Part shown: one piece after another, positions 1-9,215 of the stretch
How the letters are laid out: each line of letters opens with the position of its first letter
How positions within the stretch are numbered: the first letter of the stretch is position 1
Assembly (NCBI RefSeq): GCF_019469185.1
Contig: NZ_CP048264.1
Location: 1,302,001 to 1,366,000 of the forward strand
Direction: 5' to 3'
DNA from: Gilliamella sp. ESL0441
GTDB taxonomy: Bacteria > Pseudomonadota > Gammaproteobacteria > Enterobacterales > Orbaceae
DNA length: 64,000 bases
Translations under genes and position numbers: made by a program
Notes under the pieces: generated by a model
Seen by the model: the letters and a program-made list of their open reading frames with translations, nothing else
Told to the model about the DNA's origin: nothing
Database searches by the model: none

Positions 1-1283
1 ATGGTGCAATCAGTCGATTAATTGGTTCTGAAAAAGCAATAAATATTTTAAAGGAAATAAATGATATTTGTTTATCTATTGATAATACTTCTGGTATACC
101 AAAGTGGGAGGATTTTTACAAAACCGAGGTTTATAGTCGAGCAATGCTCAGAACGAGTGAAGCGTATTTTGCTTATAGGCATGGATATTCAATTATACAA
201 GGAAAAGTTATTGAAAATGCTGACTCTAAACAGACCTTCAATATCACTTTTAAAAATTTAGATTCTCTTCAACTTGAATTTAAATTTACCAATCAGAATA
301 AATTACGAGGGCGTATTGCGACCATTATAGGGCAAAATGGATGCGGAAAAACAACGATACTGACAGAACTCGTTAAAGCACTTGCTGATAGGCAATCAAA
401 ACATATCTCAATTGTTCCACAACTCGACTTTAACCAAGTTATATTATTTGCTCATCATGCAACACTTAACGCAATTGACAAAGAACTTATCAATAATCCT
501 AATGTCTGTATTTCGCAGCTAGATCCTAATATTCAGAACGACAGATATTTTAATGAAAAAACAGATAATGATTTATTGGTAGATGTGTTAAGAAACAATA
601 GAATAGCCGAATTATGTAATATCATTTCCCAAGAACTTTATGATTTAACAATTAACGTTCCCCTGATACTGGATCATTCAGCTAACTTAGCTCGACACCA
701 CGAAATTGAAATAAAAAACTTCACCCGATGCAATGGTGAGCAACGTAGACTTGATAGGATAGCGACGATTGATCGAGAAAAGAATCTAGTTATTTATAAA
801 GAAGGGAAAAAATATCAACCAAGTTTAGGACAAGCAACATTTATCCGTTTTATTTTAAATGTTTTTGCCAATGTCGGGCCGGCATCTGTACTCCTTATTG
901 ATGAACCAGAAACTTTTTTACATCCTAATCTTATTTCGCAATTTATGAGAATTTTAAATAATGTATTGGACACCACAAAATCCATCGCCATTATTGCGAC
1001 ACACTCTCCTTATATTGTCAGAGAAGTACAAAGTGCACAAGTTCATATTATCGAAAAAGATGAAGCTGATTTAAAAATTAAACAACCTCGTTTGCAAACA
1101 CTAGGCGCTAATGTGACCAGCATCTCAAATGAAATCTTTGGCGATGATCTGTTAATCCATCTATACAATGAATTAGTTGATAACATTAAAGATGATTTAA
1201 CTTTCGATGAAATTCTCAATAAATATATTGGTGAAATAAGTCCAGATGCACTTTTACAGCTAAGAAACAAGATGGAACGTTAA
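1..1283 (+). CDS. ptuA: Septu-type ATPase PtuA, 5'-truncated by window edge
   Basis: The frame is open from base 3, so the gene enters from the left and its start is not visible; about 426 residues are seen. It has an ABC/SMC-like ATPase core: Walker A (GQNGCGKTT, near bases 330-356), a Walker B with the OLD/RecF-like form LLIDEPETFLHP (near 890-925) and a switch histidine in ATHSPY. The stop lies one base before the start of an HNH nuclease gene, so the two are almost certainly co-translated. An overcoming-lysogeny-like ATPase paired with a small HNH protein is the arrangement of Septu (PtuAB), an anti-phage system in which PtuA oligomers bind PtuB. The same pair also occurs as the effector of retrons of the Ec78 type; a reverse transcriptase would lie outside the window. 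Confidence 0.8.
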   Translation, partial: GAISRLIGSEKAINILKEINDICLSIDNTSGIPKWEDFYKTEVYSRAMLRTSEAYFAYRHGYSIIQGKVIENADSKQTFNITFKNLDSLQLEFKFTNQNKLRGRIATIIGQNGCGKTTILTELVKALADRQSKHISIVPQLDFNQVILFAHHATLNAIDKELINNPNVCISQLDPNIQNDRYFNEKTDNDLLVDVLRNNRIAELCNIISQELYDLTINVPLILDHSANLARHHEIEIKNFTRCNGEQRRLDRIATIDREKNLVIYKEGKKYQPSLGQATFIRFILNVFANVGPASVLLIDEPETFLHPNLISQFMRILNNVLDTTKSIAIIATHSPYIVREVQSAQVHIIEKDEADLKIKQPRLQTLGANVTSISNEIFGDDLLIHLYNELVDNIKDDLTFDEILNKYIGEISPDALLQLRNKMER

Positions 1284-1284
1284 T

Positions 1285-2157
1285 ATGAGAAAGCTAAATC
1301 TTCCACATTATAACAATGCAGAAATCATTGATAGCTGTAAATTAGATGAACTCTGTCACAATAATCGAAGAGGAAAACATATTCGATTTATTTCGTCTTA
1401 TATCGATATTATCAAACAATGCTATGAGAATTATGATCACCAGAATGGTAATCCATGGTTGATAAATTCACTGTCTGAAGAAACAATATCCCCTTTATCA
1501 GAATTTAAAGAACATATGAATCGTTTATACGATAACCCTCCACAGGCATTAAAATTTATTAAATCGCTGAGAGAAAGCATTCAAGGTGCATGCCCAATGT
1601 GTGGCAGATCAGGCAATGGTACAATCGATCATTATTTACCTAAATCGATATATCCAGAATACTCTTTTTTTTCCAAAAATCTCGTACCAGCTTGTGATAG
1701 ATGTAATAAAGAACGGTCATTAAAAATAAAAGGAAACAGCTTACATGAAAGACCTATTCACCCTTATTTCGATAATTTTGTTGAGAAAAGAGTTATGTCT
1801 TCCCACTTTAAACCGGATTGGAGAGCTCCGCTAATTACCCCTATAGCTGTAAATGTTGAAGATAAAGAAAAAATTATTGTGGAATGGCATATCAATAATA
1901 TTGTCATCCCTTCAGGAATCAAGAATCATTTCTCTTATTTATGGACAAAATTATGTGAATCACCAAGAGTATATTTAAAAAACGCAATTAATTTAGAGGA
2001 CATTATTAAAAAATTAAATGAAATCCAATTAATTTACGAAAATAATGGCGGAACACCAAATAATTGGGATGCATGTTTTTATCATGGATTACAAAACAAC
2101 GAAGAAGCACTTAATTATCTGATTAAAATCCAAAAAGACAAATTGAAAATAAAATAG
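1285..2157 (+). CDS. ptuB: Septu-type HNH endonuclease PtuB
   Basis: A 290-residue protein whose middle carries a zinc-ribbon HNH module: CPMCG, then TIDHYLPKSIYPEYS, then NLVPACDRCNKE. The order CxxC, D-H-x-L-P, N-L-x-P-x-C-x-x-CN is typical of PtuB-like HNH nucleases, with the IDH histidine as likely catalytic base and the four cysteines as structural zinc ligands. It starts one base after the upstream ATPase gene, which implies a two-gene operon and a shared complex. Known Septu nucleases cleave nucleic acid after phage infection; the exact trigger and substrate here are inference. The remaining sequence has no motif I recognise. It is the last gene before the tRNA-Asp gene. Confidence 0.82.
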   Translation: MRKLNLPHYNNAEIIDSCKLDELCHNNRRGKHIRFISSYIDIIKQCYENYDHQNGNPWLINSLSEETISPLSEFKEHMNRLYDNPPQALKFIKSLRESIQGACPMCGRSGNGTIDHYLPKSIYPEYSFFSKNLVPACDRCNKERSLKIKGNSLHERPIHPYFDNFVEKRVMSSHFKPDWRAPLITPIAVNVEDKEKIIVEWHINNIVIPSGIKNHFSYLWTKLCESPRVYLKNAINLEDIIKKLNEIQLIYENNGGTPNNWDACFYHGLQNNEEALNYLIKIQKDKLKIK

Positions 2158-2221
2158 TTAATTATTCATTTTACAGAAAGGATTGAAAAAGAAAAACATT
2201 ATGGGAAAAAACTGATGAAAT

Positions 2222-2298
2222 TGGCGGAACGGACGGGGCTCGAACCCGCGACCCCCTGCGTGACAGGCAGGTATTCTAACCAACTGAACTACCGCTCC
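2222..2298 (-). tRNA. tRNA-Asp (anticodon GTC)
   Basis: The reverse strand folds as a 77-nt tRNA with CCA encoded. The acceptor stem pairs GGAGCGG with CCGTTCC, the anticodon loop carries GTC (bases 2262-2264 on the plus strand read GAC), and the T arm contains GGTTCGAG. It closely matches the enterobacterial tRNA-Asp next to dnaQ. Its 3' end faces the Septu genes, the usual orientation of a tRNA used as an integrase attachment site. Confidence 0.96.
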
Positions 2299-2410
2299 GC
2301 TTTTTAGACTACTTCAAGGCATCACTGCTGAAGTAGGCGTGATATTAAAGATTATTTTCGATGACGTCAATAGATATTTTAAAATATGAAATCAATTGAA
2401 TAGAAAACAA

Positions 2411-3151
2411 TCATTTACTGGCGCGCCATAATGCTCCGCCACTTTTTTTATCAATTTTGGATAAAACCGATTCATGTTCTGACAATTCATATTCAGATGC
2501 TTTTATGACTTTTAACGGAGTCGCTCCTCGCTCTATTCTCTGAAGAGTATTACTGTTTTCACCATTAGCTAAATTATGTTCATCCATATTGAAAGACAAC
2601 GTTGTTTGTCCCCCTGTCATAGCTAAATATACTTCAGCTAAAATCTCAGCATCGAGTAAAGCGCCATGAAGTGTACGATGAGAATTATCAATTTGATAGC
2701 GTTCACAAAGTACATCTAAATTATTCCGTTTACCAGGGAATAGGCGTCTTGCCATTGCTAAGGTATCGGTAACAATACAGTGATCAGCGGTTTTATAATC
2801 TAAACCACAAAGACGAAACTCATAATCCATAAACCCAACATCAAACGATGCGTTATGGATAATTAATTCAGCACCGTCAATAAACTTAATAAAATCATGG
2901 GCAATATTTTTGAATATCGGTTCATTTTTAACAGCTTCATTGCTTATACCATGGACTTTAAACGCTTCTTCATCAATTAAGCGTTCAGGATTAATATAGA
3001 CATGAAAATGATTGCCCGTTAAACGGCGATTGATGATCTCAACAGCACCAATTTCAATAATCTTATGTCCTTCATAATGATTATTGCCATCTTGATTCAT
3101 ACCTGTTGTTTCTGTATCGAGTACAATTTGGCGAGTAGAATGAGTTATCAC
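2411..3151 (-). CDS. dnaQ: DNA polymerase III epsilon subunit (3'-5' proofreading exonuclease)
   Basis: A 246-residue DEDDh exonuclease, close to the usual 243. Exo I is LDTETTG (Asp12, Glu14), Exo II is NASFDVGF (Asp104) and Exo III is HGALLDAE (His162, Asp167). A beta-clamp-binding motif QTTLSF follows at about residue 182, and the C-terminal tail would bind the alpha subunit. It proofreads inside the polymerase III core. It is divergent from rnhA with about 180 bp between them, and tRNA-Asp lies just downstream, the same arrangement as in Escherichia coli. Confidence 0.97.
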   Translation of the reverse strand: MITHSTRQIVLDTETTGMNQDGNNHYEGHKIIEIGAVEIINRRLTGNHFHVYINPERLIDEEAFKVHGISNEAVKNEPIFKNIAHDFIKFIDGAELIIHNASFDVGFMDYEFRLCGLDYKTADHCIVTDTLAMARRLFPGKRNNLDVLCERYQIDNSHRTLHGALLDAEILAEVYLAMTGGQTTLSFNMDEHNLANGENSNTLQRIERGATPLKVIKASEYELSEHESVLSKIDKKSGGALWRASK

Positions 3152-3333
3152 GTTATTCTCTTAATTGTTTAGTCGTCGGAATGTTTATAAGTAGATTAGT
3201 TTATCACTAAAACAGACCAATGTTGATACACCAACAATTAACTTAATAACAAATTAAATTTTTTTTCGATATTGTGTTATATTTTATTTATAAGCAATTC
3301 AACGATTGATACAACTGTCAAAACTCAAATAAC

Positions 3334-3807
3334 ATGATGAAAAATATAAAAATATTTACAGATGGTTCTTGTTTGGGAAATCCCGGGCCAGGCGGATATG
3401 CCGCTATTTTAAGATACAAACAAACTGAAAAAATATTATCTGAAGGATATTTCAACACAACTAATAATAGAATGGAGTTATTAGCAGCAATTATCGCTTT
3501 AGAAAAATTAAAAGAGCCTTGTCAAATCGATCTCTATTCCGACAGCCAATACTTGAAAAATGGCATTTCAAAATGGATTTATACCTGGAAAAAAAATGGA
3601 TGGAAAACTGCAAATAACAAATCTGTCAAAAATGTTGATTTATGGATAAGACTTGATAAAGCAGTACAAGCACATAAAATCGATTGGATTTGGGTAAAAG
3701 GTCACGCCGGGCACCCTGAAAATGAACAATGTGATATCATTGCCAAATCTAAAGCGGAGTCCCCTACTTTAGTGGATACTTTTTTTGAACAGTCAAATTT
3801 AGCGTAA
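3334..3807 (+). CDS. rnhA: Ribonuclease HI
   Basis: 157 residues against about 155 in the family. All four catalytic acids are in place: Asp10 (FTDGSC), Glu48 (NRMEL), Asp70 (YSDSQ) and Asp134 (EQCDI), with His124 in the flexible loop VKGHAGH. It removes the RNA strand of RNA-DNA hybrids such as primers and R-loops in the cytoplasm. A start one codon later is also possible because the protein begins Met-Met. It is divergently transcribed from dnaQ and shares its promoter region. Confidence 0.97.
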   Translation: MMKNIKIFTDGSCLGNPGPGGYAAILRYKQTEKILSEGYFNTTNNRMELLAAIIALEKLKEPCQIDLYSDSQYLKNGISKWIYTWKKNGWKTANNKSVKNVDLWIRLDKAVQAHKIDWIWVKGHAGHPENEQCDIIAKSKAESPTLVDTFFEQSNLA

Positions 3808-3888
3808 TGAGGTTTAAACAACATCATTTAACATTATGTTTTACCCATTATAGTTATCAAATGTCACTTAATAGCATGGATTTCATTT

Positions 3889-4617
3889 ATGTATAAATTA
3901 CACATAATCCCAGTATTAAAAGACAATTATGTCTGGTTATTAGAGAATAATGCTAAACAAGTTATTATCATTGACCCGGGTGCTGCCGAACCTGTTTTTA
4001 ACTATCTACATCAACATAATTTAACCCCCCTTGCAATTTTGCTTACTCACCACCATATAGATCACATTGGTGGCGTGGTAAGACTACAAAAAGAGTTTAA
4101 TTATATTGAGGTATATGGACCCAAAGAGATTCCTTTATCCATTCAATATATAGAAAATAAAGATAAATTAATTATTGCTGATTTCACATTTGAGATCATT
4201 CCAGTGCCCGGTCATACATTAGGTCATTTGGCCTACTATTGTCAGCCTTATCTTTTTTGTGGAGATACGCTAATTTCGGCTGGTTGTGGTCGTGTTTTTG
4301 AAGGTACACATCAACAAATGCTAAATTCACTTAACAAATTAGCCCAATTATCGGATGATACCTTAATCTGTGCAGGTCATGAATATACAAAATCTAATCT
4401 CGATTTTGCGCTAAACATGTTACCAAATGACACTAAAATTAGTGCCTATTATAATTTAATTTGTAATAAATCAATTACTTTGCCATCTATTTTAAGAGAT
4501 GAAAAACAAATTAATGTTTTTCTACGATGCAAAGACAAAAAGATACAAAATAAGTTCAATTTTAACAATGAGTTAGACTTATTTGTTTTTTTTAGGAGCC
4601 AAAAAGATATTTTTTAG
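3889..4617 (+). CDS. gloB: Hydroxyacylglutathione hydrolase (glyoxalase II)
   Basis: A 242-residue metallo-beta-lactamase-fold enzyme with the zinc motif THHHIDH at residues 53-59 and further ligands in PVPGHTLGH, LFCGDTL and CAGHEY. It hydrolyses S-lactoylglutathione to lactate and glutathione, the last step of methylglyoxal detoxification. It lies 81 bp after rnhA on the same strand, with mltD 42 bp downstream. The C-terminal part, which binds glutathione in the family, is somewhat divergent, but total length is near the usual 251. Confidence 0.94.
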   Translation: MYKLHIIPVLKDNYVWLLENNAKQVIIIDPGAAEPVFNYLHQHNLTPLAILLTHHHIDHIGGVVRLQKEFNYIEVYGPKEIPLSIQYIENKDKLIIADFTFEIIPVPGHTLGHLAYYCQPYLFCGDTLISAGCGRVFEGTHQQMLNSLNKLAQLSDDTLICAGHEYTKSNLDFALNMLPNDTKISAYYNLICNKSITLPSILRDEKQINVFLRCKDKKIQNKFNFNNELDLFVFFRSQKDIF

Positions 4618-4659
4618 GTATAATACACGGTTTTAATAAATGTTTAATGTAATAAGGTA

Positions 4660-5919
4660 ATGAAAAAGTTATTTATATTCACAGCATTATGTTCGTTTTT
4701 AGTTGCGTGCCAGAACCATCAATCTCAATATAATAGTAGTGACTATCAAACACATAACTCGAAACCAGTCGTTACTAGCGGAATTAAAAGTGGTGGTATA
4801 AATTATACATCTATCACTCAAAATCCTTGGCATTATATGTTAAGCCAGATTAATGTTAAAGTTCCCGAAAATAAACGCATAAAAGAAGAGAGACAACTGT
4901 TACTACGTAATCCTCAAGCTTTTGAAACGATTGCTCTTCGTTCAGAGCCTTACGTTTATTATATTATTGATCAACTTCGTCAGAATAATTTACCCGTTGA
5001 ATTAGCATTAATTCCATTAATAGAAAGTGCTTATGATCCATTAGCAACTTCAGCAGGTAAAGCGGCTGGATTATGGCAATTTGTTCCAATTACAGCAAAA
5101 GAGTATGGTTTGAAGAAAAGTGGTTCATTCGATCCGCGTCGAGATCTTATAGCTTCTACAAATTCAGCTATTACATTATTGCAAAACCTGAATAAACGTT
5201 TTAAAGGTGATTGGTTATTAACGCTAGCTGCCTATAATGCTGGTGAAGGACGCATTAGAAAAGCAATTGCACAAAATCAAGCCAATGGATTACCTACTAA
5301 CTATTGGTCACTTGAATTGCCAAACGAAACTATGCGTTATGTCCCGAAAATTTTAGCAATAATTGATATTGTAAAAAATAGCAAACGTTACGGTATCAAA
5401 TTACCTGATTGTAGCTATGAAAACTCATTAGTTCGAATTGATGTGTCTCAGAATATTTCATTAGCTAAAATCGCTCAGTTCACTGGTATTCCAATTAATA
5501 ATTTGAAAAGTTTTAATGCCGGATATTTGCAACAAACAGTAAACGGCCCGTTCCATTTGCTAGTTCCTTATTCTTATGCAAAAGAACTACATCAAAAATT
5601 ACGGGCTCAAAATCTTGTTTCGGCAGAAATTACAGAACTTCTACAAAATGTGCCACAAAACATGATGCCATTTGAAGTAAAAACAGCAACAATAAAATCA
5701 TCAGTTATCAGTGGAATTAATAATAAGAATACATTACTTCATTCTGCTAATAATGCTAAAAAGCAGATTTCTTATCAAGTCAAAGCTGGTGATAACCTTT
5801 ATTCGATAGCACAAAATTATCGAGTAAAAATGACAGATATTTTAACGTGGAATAATATGAAAAACCCAACAATTAAAGAGGGTGACGTATTAACCATCAA
5901 TGTTGTAGATCCAATTTAA
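4660..5919 (+). CDS. mltD: Membrane-bound lytic murein transglycosylase D
   Basis: A 419-residue lipoprotein: the signal peptide ends in the lipobox LVAC with Cys17. The SLT domain has catalytic Glu122 in PLIESAYDP, followed by GLWQF and AYNAGEGR. One clear C-terminal LysM repeat is present (about residues 372-416), preceded by a weaker LysM-like stretch near 265-307. The enzyme cleaves the glycan backbone of peptidoglycan in the periplasm, forming 1,6-anhydro ends. Its 3' end overlaps the convergent yafD gene by 23 bp. It is shorter than the Escherichia coli protein (about 450). Confidence 0.95.
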   Translation: MKKLFIFTALCSFLVACQNHQSQYNSSDYQTHNSKPVVTSGIKSGGINYTSITQNPWHYMLSQINVKVPENKRIKEERQLLLRNPQAFETIALRSEPYVYYIIDQLRQNNLPVELALIPLIESAYDPLATSAGKAAGLWQFVPITAKEYGLKKSGSFDPRRDLIASTNSAITLLQNLNKRFKGDWLLTLAAYNAGEGRIRKAIAQNQANGLPTNYWSLELPNETMRYVPKILAIIDIVKNSKRYGIKLPDCSYENSLVRIDVSQNISLAKIAQFTGIPINNLKSFNAGYLQQTVNGPFHLLVPYSYAKELHQKLRAQNLVSAEITELLQNVPQNMMPFEVKTATIKSSVISGINNKNTLLHSANNAKKQISYQVKAGDNLYSIAQNYRVKMTDILTWNNMKNPTIKEGDVLTINVVDPI

Positions 5920-6679
5920 AAGTGACCCACAGAGGGTTATGATCAGATGCTGTCGTACTTATTATTTTAGCGGTATCTAATTGTAACCCTCGATAAAATA
6001 CAAAATCTAGTGGTCTACCCATAAACGTTTTTCTGATATCAATACTAAAATTTACTGGCTTAAGATTGATCGTTTCAACTAACTGATACAAAAGATTTAA
6101 TCGTTGCTGACTCCAAGCATTAAAATCTCCTGCTAAAATTACAGGCCCTTTATGCTCCTTAATTCGATTTAATAACATGTGCATTTGTTGCCGATAACTT
6201 TTAACGCCAATGCTAAAGTTAACCGCATGAATATTTGCAACGAGCAATTGTTGATTTGAATTAAAAATAGGATAAATTGTTATTAAAGCAGATTTTGGTA
6301 CTCGGATAAGCGGTTCTCTTTCCCTGAATGAAAACAAATAAGTCGGTACTGTGTCTGTTATTGTCATTACCCCAGCATAAATATTGTTAAAGCAATAAGC
6401 TGGTACATGATCGGCTATCTTATTTCGTCGTGAAATAAAATTCAACAATTGAGGAGTTGTTTGAGCTTCTTGCAATAAAATCAATTTAGCTTTGCTGGCA
6501 TATTGTTCTAAAATCTCTATACAATCAGCTCTTTTTTGCTTGAAGATATTCCAAACCAAAATTGAAAAAGAGGTTTTATCAATTAGAGGTTTATTAATAA
6601 CAATCTGATTATTAGGTAAAATAACTTCAACCTGACTATTTGCCCGATACCGTAAGGTATAATCTCGATGCTTAAACAT
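5897..6679 (-). CDS. yafD: Endonuclease/exonuclease/phosphatase family protein YafD
   Basis: 260 residues with the EEP fold signature: LVWNIFK near the N-terminus, LLQEAQ (metal-binding Glu), LAGDFNAW (catalytic Asp and Asn) and the terminal SDHNP (catalytic Asp-His). The substrate of YafD is not established; it could be a nuclease or a phosphodiesterase. It begins 5 bp after gshA on the same strand, so the two probably form one transcript, and its end overlaps mltD tail to tail. In Escherichia coli yafD also sits beside mltD, which supports the name. Confidence 0.86.
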   Translation of the reverse strand: MFKHRDYTLRYRANSQVEVILPNNQIVINKPLIDKTSFSILVWNIFKQKRADCIEILEQYASKAKLILLQEAQTTPQLLNFISRRNKIADHVPAYCFNNIYAGVMTITDTVPTYLFSFREREPLIRVPKSALITIYPIFNSNQQLLVANIHAVNFSIGVKSYRQQMHMLLNRIKEHKGPVILAGDFNAWSQQRLNLLYQLVETINLKPVNFSIDIRKTFMGRPLDFVFYRGLQLDTAKIISTTASDHNPLWVTFKLDLQH

Positions 6680-6684
6680 ATTAA

Positions 6685-8244
6685 CTATTTATTTTGTAGA
6701 GTTAAATATTCATCAAATGATAGTTTATCATTTTGTTCTAATTTTTCTTGCTTTTCGAGTGATAAATAACGTTGTTGAACAAAATCATTATCGGTTAACA
6801 CGGCTAAAGGTTCTGATAATAACTGTTTTTTATATTGACTTGCTAAAGCTAAACCAAATTTAGCTGTACCCAAATCACTAATCGCTTGTAATGTTCTTGC
6901 TGATAAGGTTAATTCGGGGTGATCAAACATAATATCAAGTCGCTCACAAACCTTACGGTAGTGTTGCTTTTCATCATGATGATCTAAAACATCGGCAACA
7001 CGCAATAAATCCTTAAATAATTGATGACCTACTTTGGCCATTGGTTCATGATAACTTCCACACCCCATTGTTATTTCAATACCCGGTTTTCGACCTTCTA
7101 AAATCACTCGATTCCAGTTTAGTTTTGCACACTCAAGCTCTTGGCTGCTCATTTCTGGTGCTGGTGCTAATGCACACCAGATTAAAAATAAATCGATAAA
7201 TCGAATTTGTTCTTCTGTAATCCCGATTGGTGAAAATGGATTAACATCTAAAGCTCTTACTTCGATATACTCAATCCCCCCGCGTAGCAATGCATCTGAA
7301 GGTGATTCCCCTGCCCTAGGAACACGTTTAGGACGAATCGGCGCATAAAACTCATTTTCAATTTGTAAGACTTTATCATTTAATTGACGATACTGACCAT
7401 CAACTTTAATACCTAGACGACTAAATTCAGGTGATTGTGTTTTGGTTGCACGTTTTAATCCCTCGACATAAGTATCCAAATGATTAAACGTAATACCCAA
7501 TTGCTTTTGAGCATTGTTGGTATACCCAATATCGCTAAGCCTTAAAGAAGTGGCATAAGGTAAGTAGCAATTACCATTGGTTTGCTCGATAAATGCTTTC
7601 GCTTTTTCGGGATCTTGAATGAACGAAGAACACATTGATGGCGATGCACCAAAAAGATACGGAATCACCCAACCAAAGCGATAATAGTTACGAATTAAAG
7701 TAAAATAGCCTTCGGAAATGACATCTTTACCCTCTTCAGTATTTTTTACCCCGTCTCTTGCCTGCCAAAATGCCGTAGGTAATGAAAAATTGTAATGGAC
7801 ACCTGAAATAGTTTGCATCATCGCACCGTATCGATTTTTCAAACCTTCACGATAAAGTGTCTTAAAACGCCCTTCGTTTGAAGAACCATATTGCGCTAAA
7901 ATAATATCGTCTTCTTTGGCAACAAAACACGGCATACTCAGTGGCCACATCATTTCATCACCAATATTAATACTGGCATAACGATGTAAATCTCGTAAAA
8001 ACGTTAACATATAATCAATGTTCGTATTTACTGGGGTTATAAACTCAAGCATCGATTCAGCAAAATCAGTTGTGATCCAAGGGTGAGTTAAAGCTGAACC
8101 AATTTTATTGGGAAAAGGCGTTTTAGATAAAGAACCATCAGGTAAAATTCGTAAGGTCTCTCGTTCCAGTCCACGTTGAATACCTTGTAAAATCGTATAA
8201 TGTTTTTCTAACCAATTAAGTGCTTTATAAACATCAGGTATCAT
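6685..8244 (-). CDS. gshA: Glutamate-cysteine ligase
   Basis: 519 residues, the usual length of the proteobacterial enzyme (518 in Escherichia coli). Recognisable stretches include [10 protein letters not shown] near the N-terminus, [30 protein letters not shown] and [14 protein letters not shown]. It makes gamma-glutamylcysteine from glutamate and cysteine with ATP, the rate-limiting step of glutathione synthesis. It probably heads a gshA-yafD transcript. The glutathione-dependent gloB lies nearby on the other strand. Confidence 0.97.
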   Translation of the reverse strand: MIPDVYKALNWLEKHYTILQGIQRGLERETLRILPDGSLSKTPFPNKIGSALTHPWITTDFAESMLEFITPVNTNIDYMLTFLRDLHRYASINIGDEMMWPLSMPCFVAKEDDIILAQYGSSNEGRFKTLYREGLKNRYGAMMQTISGVHYNFSLPTAFWQARDGVKNTEEGKDVISEGYFTLIRNYYRFGWVIPYLFGASPSMCSSFIQDPEKAKAFIEQTNGNCYLPYATSLRLSDIGYTNNAQKQLGITFNHLDTYVEGLKRATKTQSPEFSRLGIKVDGQYRQLNDKVLQIENEFYAPIRPKRVPRAGESPSDALLRGGIEYIEVRALDVNPFSPIGITEEQIRFIDLFLIWCALAPAPEMSSQELECAKLNWNRVILEGRKPGIEITMGCGSYHEPMAKVGHQLFKDLLRVADVLDHHDEKQHYRKVCERLDIMFDHPELTLSARTLQAISDLGTAKFGLALASQYKKQLLSEPLAVLTDNDFVQQRYLSLEKQEKLEQNDKLSFDEYLTLQNK

Positions 8245-8370
8245 AATCTTTGTTTATCCTAAATTGAGTTTTATATATTTAATATTATCATATTTTACAG
8301 GCTTCTATTGGTAATTTTGGTTTTTAACTCATGTGCTATCAGATTTGAACTTATTTTAAAGATTAAAACC

Positions 8371-8395
8371 ATCAATAATACTATTTATTATTGAT
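8371..8395. repeat. Perfect A/T-rich inverted repeat between gshA and the HugZ-like gene
   Basis: Ten bases (ATCAATAATA) pair perfectly with TATTATTGAT across a five-base loop. It lies downstream of the HugZ-like gene and upstream of gshA, both read on the minus strand. It could be a weak terminator or an operator; there is no strong T-run, so the role is open. Confidence 0.35.
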
Positions 8396-8509
8396 AGTTA
8401 AGTCATAAATCGAAATTTAATAATCTTGTCTATTTCATGGATAGGAATGGGTAATCATCCGCATTCCTTTTAATGTAAAATAATTAGATATCATCAATTT
8501 CGCAAAGTT

Positions 8510-9034
8510 TTAACTCTGTTGTTGTGCTTTTTGATTGGCAATATAGCTTTCATCAACTTGCGTTATACTATTATTTTGATGATCGATTTGATAGGTTTTA
8601 CCAAATCCAATAACCAATCTGCCCTGCATCGGTGAAATTTTAAATAAATTAAAGTCTTTCATTTCGGACAACATATAAACCATTTTACTGACTCGTAAAG
8701 CAAATCGCTCAATAATAGAATTAAACATTTCAGAATCTTTTTCGATCATAACAGCTGTTGCTTGAAAGCTTAAACGTTTACGAGCATAGATGTTCTTTGT
8801 TTGAGATTCATCTTCAATAATAAACACTGAGATATTGGCATTACCCTTGATATTCTGACTATGCGGAGCTAAATCAGAAATAAGTATATAGTAATCTTTA
8901 CCATCAAAAAAATAAGGTGAATAACTTGTTTCGACCTCTCCGTTTTGATTAGTGGTCGATAATATGACCGATAAGACGGATTCATGAAGGCTATTTATTG
9001 TGTTTTGAACTATCTCATTGTTGGACTCAGCCAT
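8510..9034 (-). CDS. HugZ/HutZ-family heme-utilisation protein (FMN-binding split-barrel fold)
   Basis: I choose the ATG at 9034 (174 residues) because an AAGGAG ribosome site lies at 9041-9046, six bases ahead; an upstream in-frame start at 9061 would add nine residues without such a site. The protein resembles the pyridoxamine-phosphate-oxidase-like HugZ/HutZ family, with the split barrel over residues 10-120 and the typical C-terminal segment GRLVIGFGKTYQI. These proteins bind and degrade or store heme in the cytoplasm. No other heme-uptake gene is adjacent, so the exact activity is inferred from family resemblance. Confidence 0.72.
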   Translation of the reverse strand: MAESNNEIVQNTINSLHESVLSVILSTTNQNGEVETSYSPYFFDGKDYYILISDLAPHSQNIKGNANISVFIIEDESQTKNIYARKRLSFQATAVMIEKDSEMFNSIIERFALRVSKMVYMLSEMKDFNLFKISPMQGRLVIGFGKTYQIDHQNNSITQVDESYIANQKAQQQS

Positions 9035-9215
9035 TAAAATCTCCTTTATTTTTTGATTCAATTCTATGCAATTATTAATATTTCAAAGTAACTTAATAAC
9101 GCTAGTTTATATTAGGTAATATTTTAGTCCCTCTTATAACATCAATTATGCATTAATTTTATAACGTTATTATATGATAAAGTGCTGATGAAGTCATAAA
9201 AGGCATAATTAATCC

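Noticed and set aside
61..261. Open frame of 66 codons overlapping the PtuA gene
   Set aside because: It lies in another frame of the ATPase gene, whose frame is open from the window edge with clear motifs.
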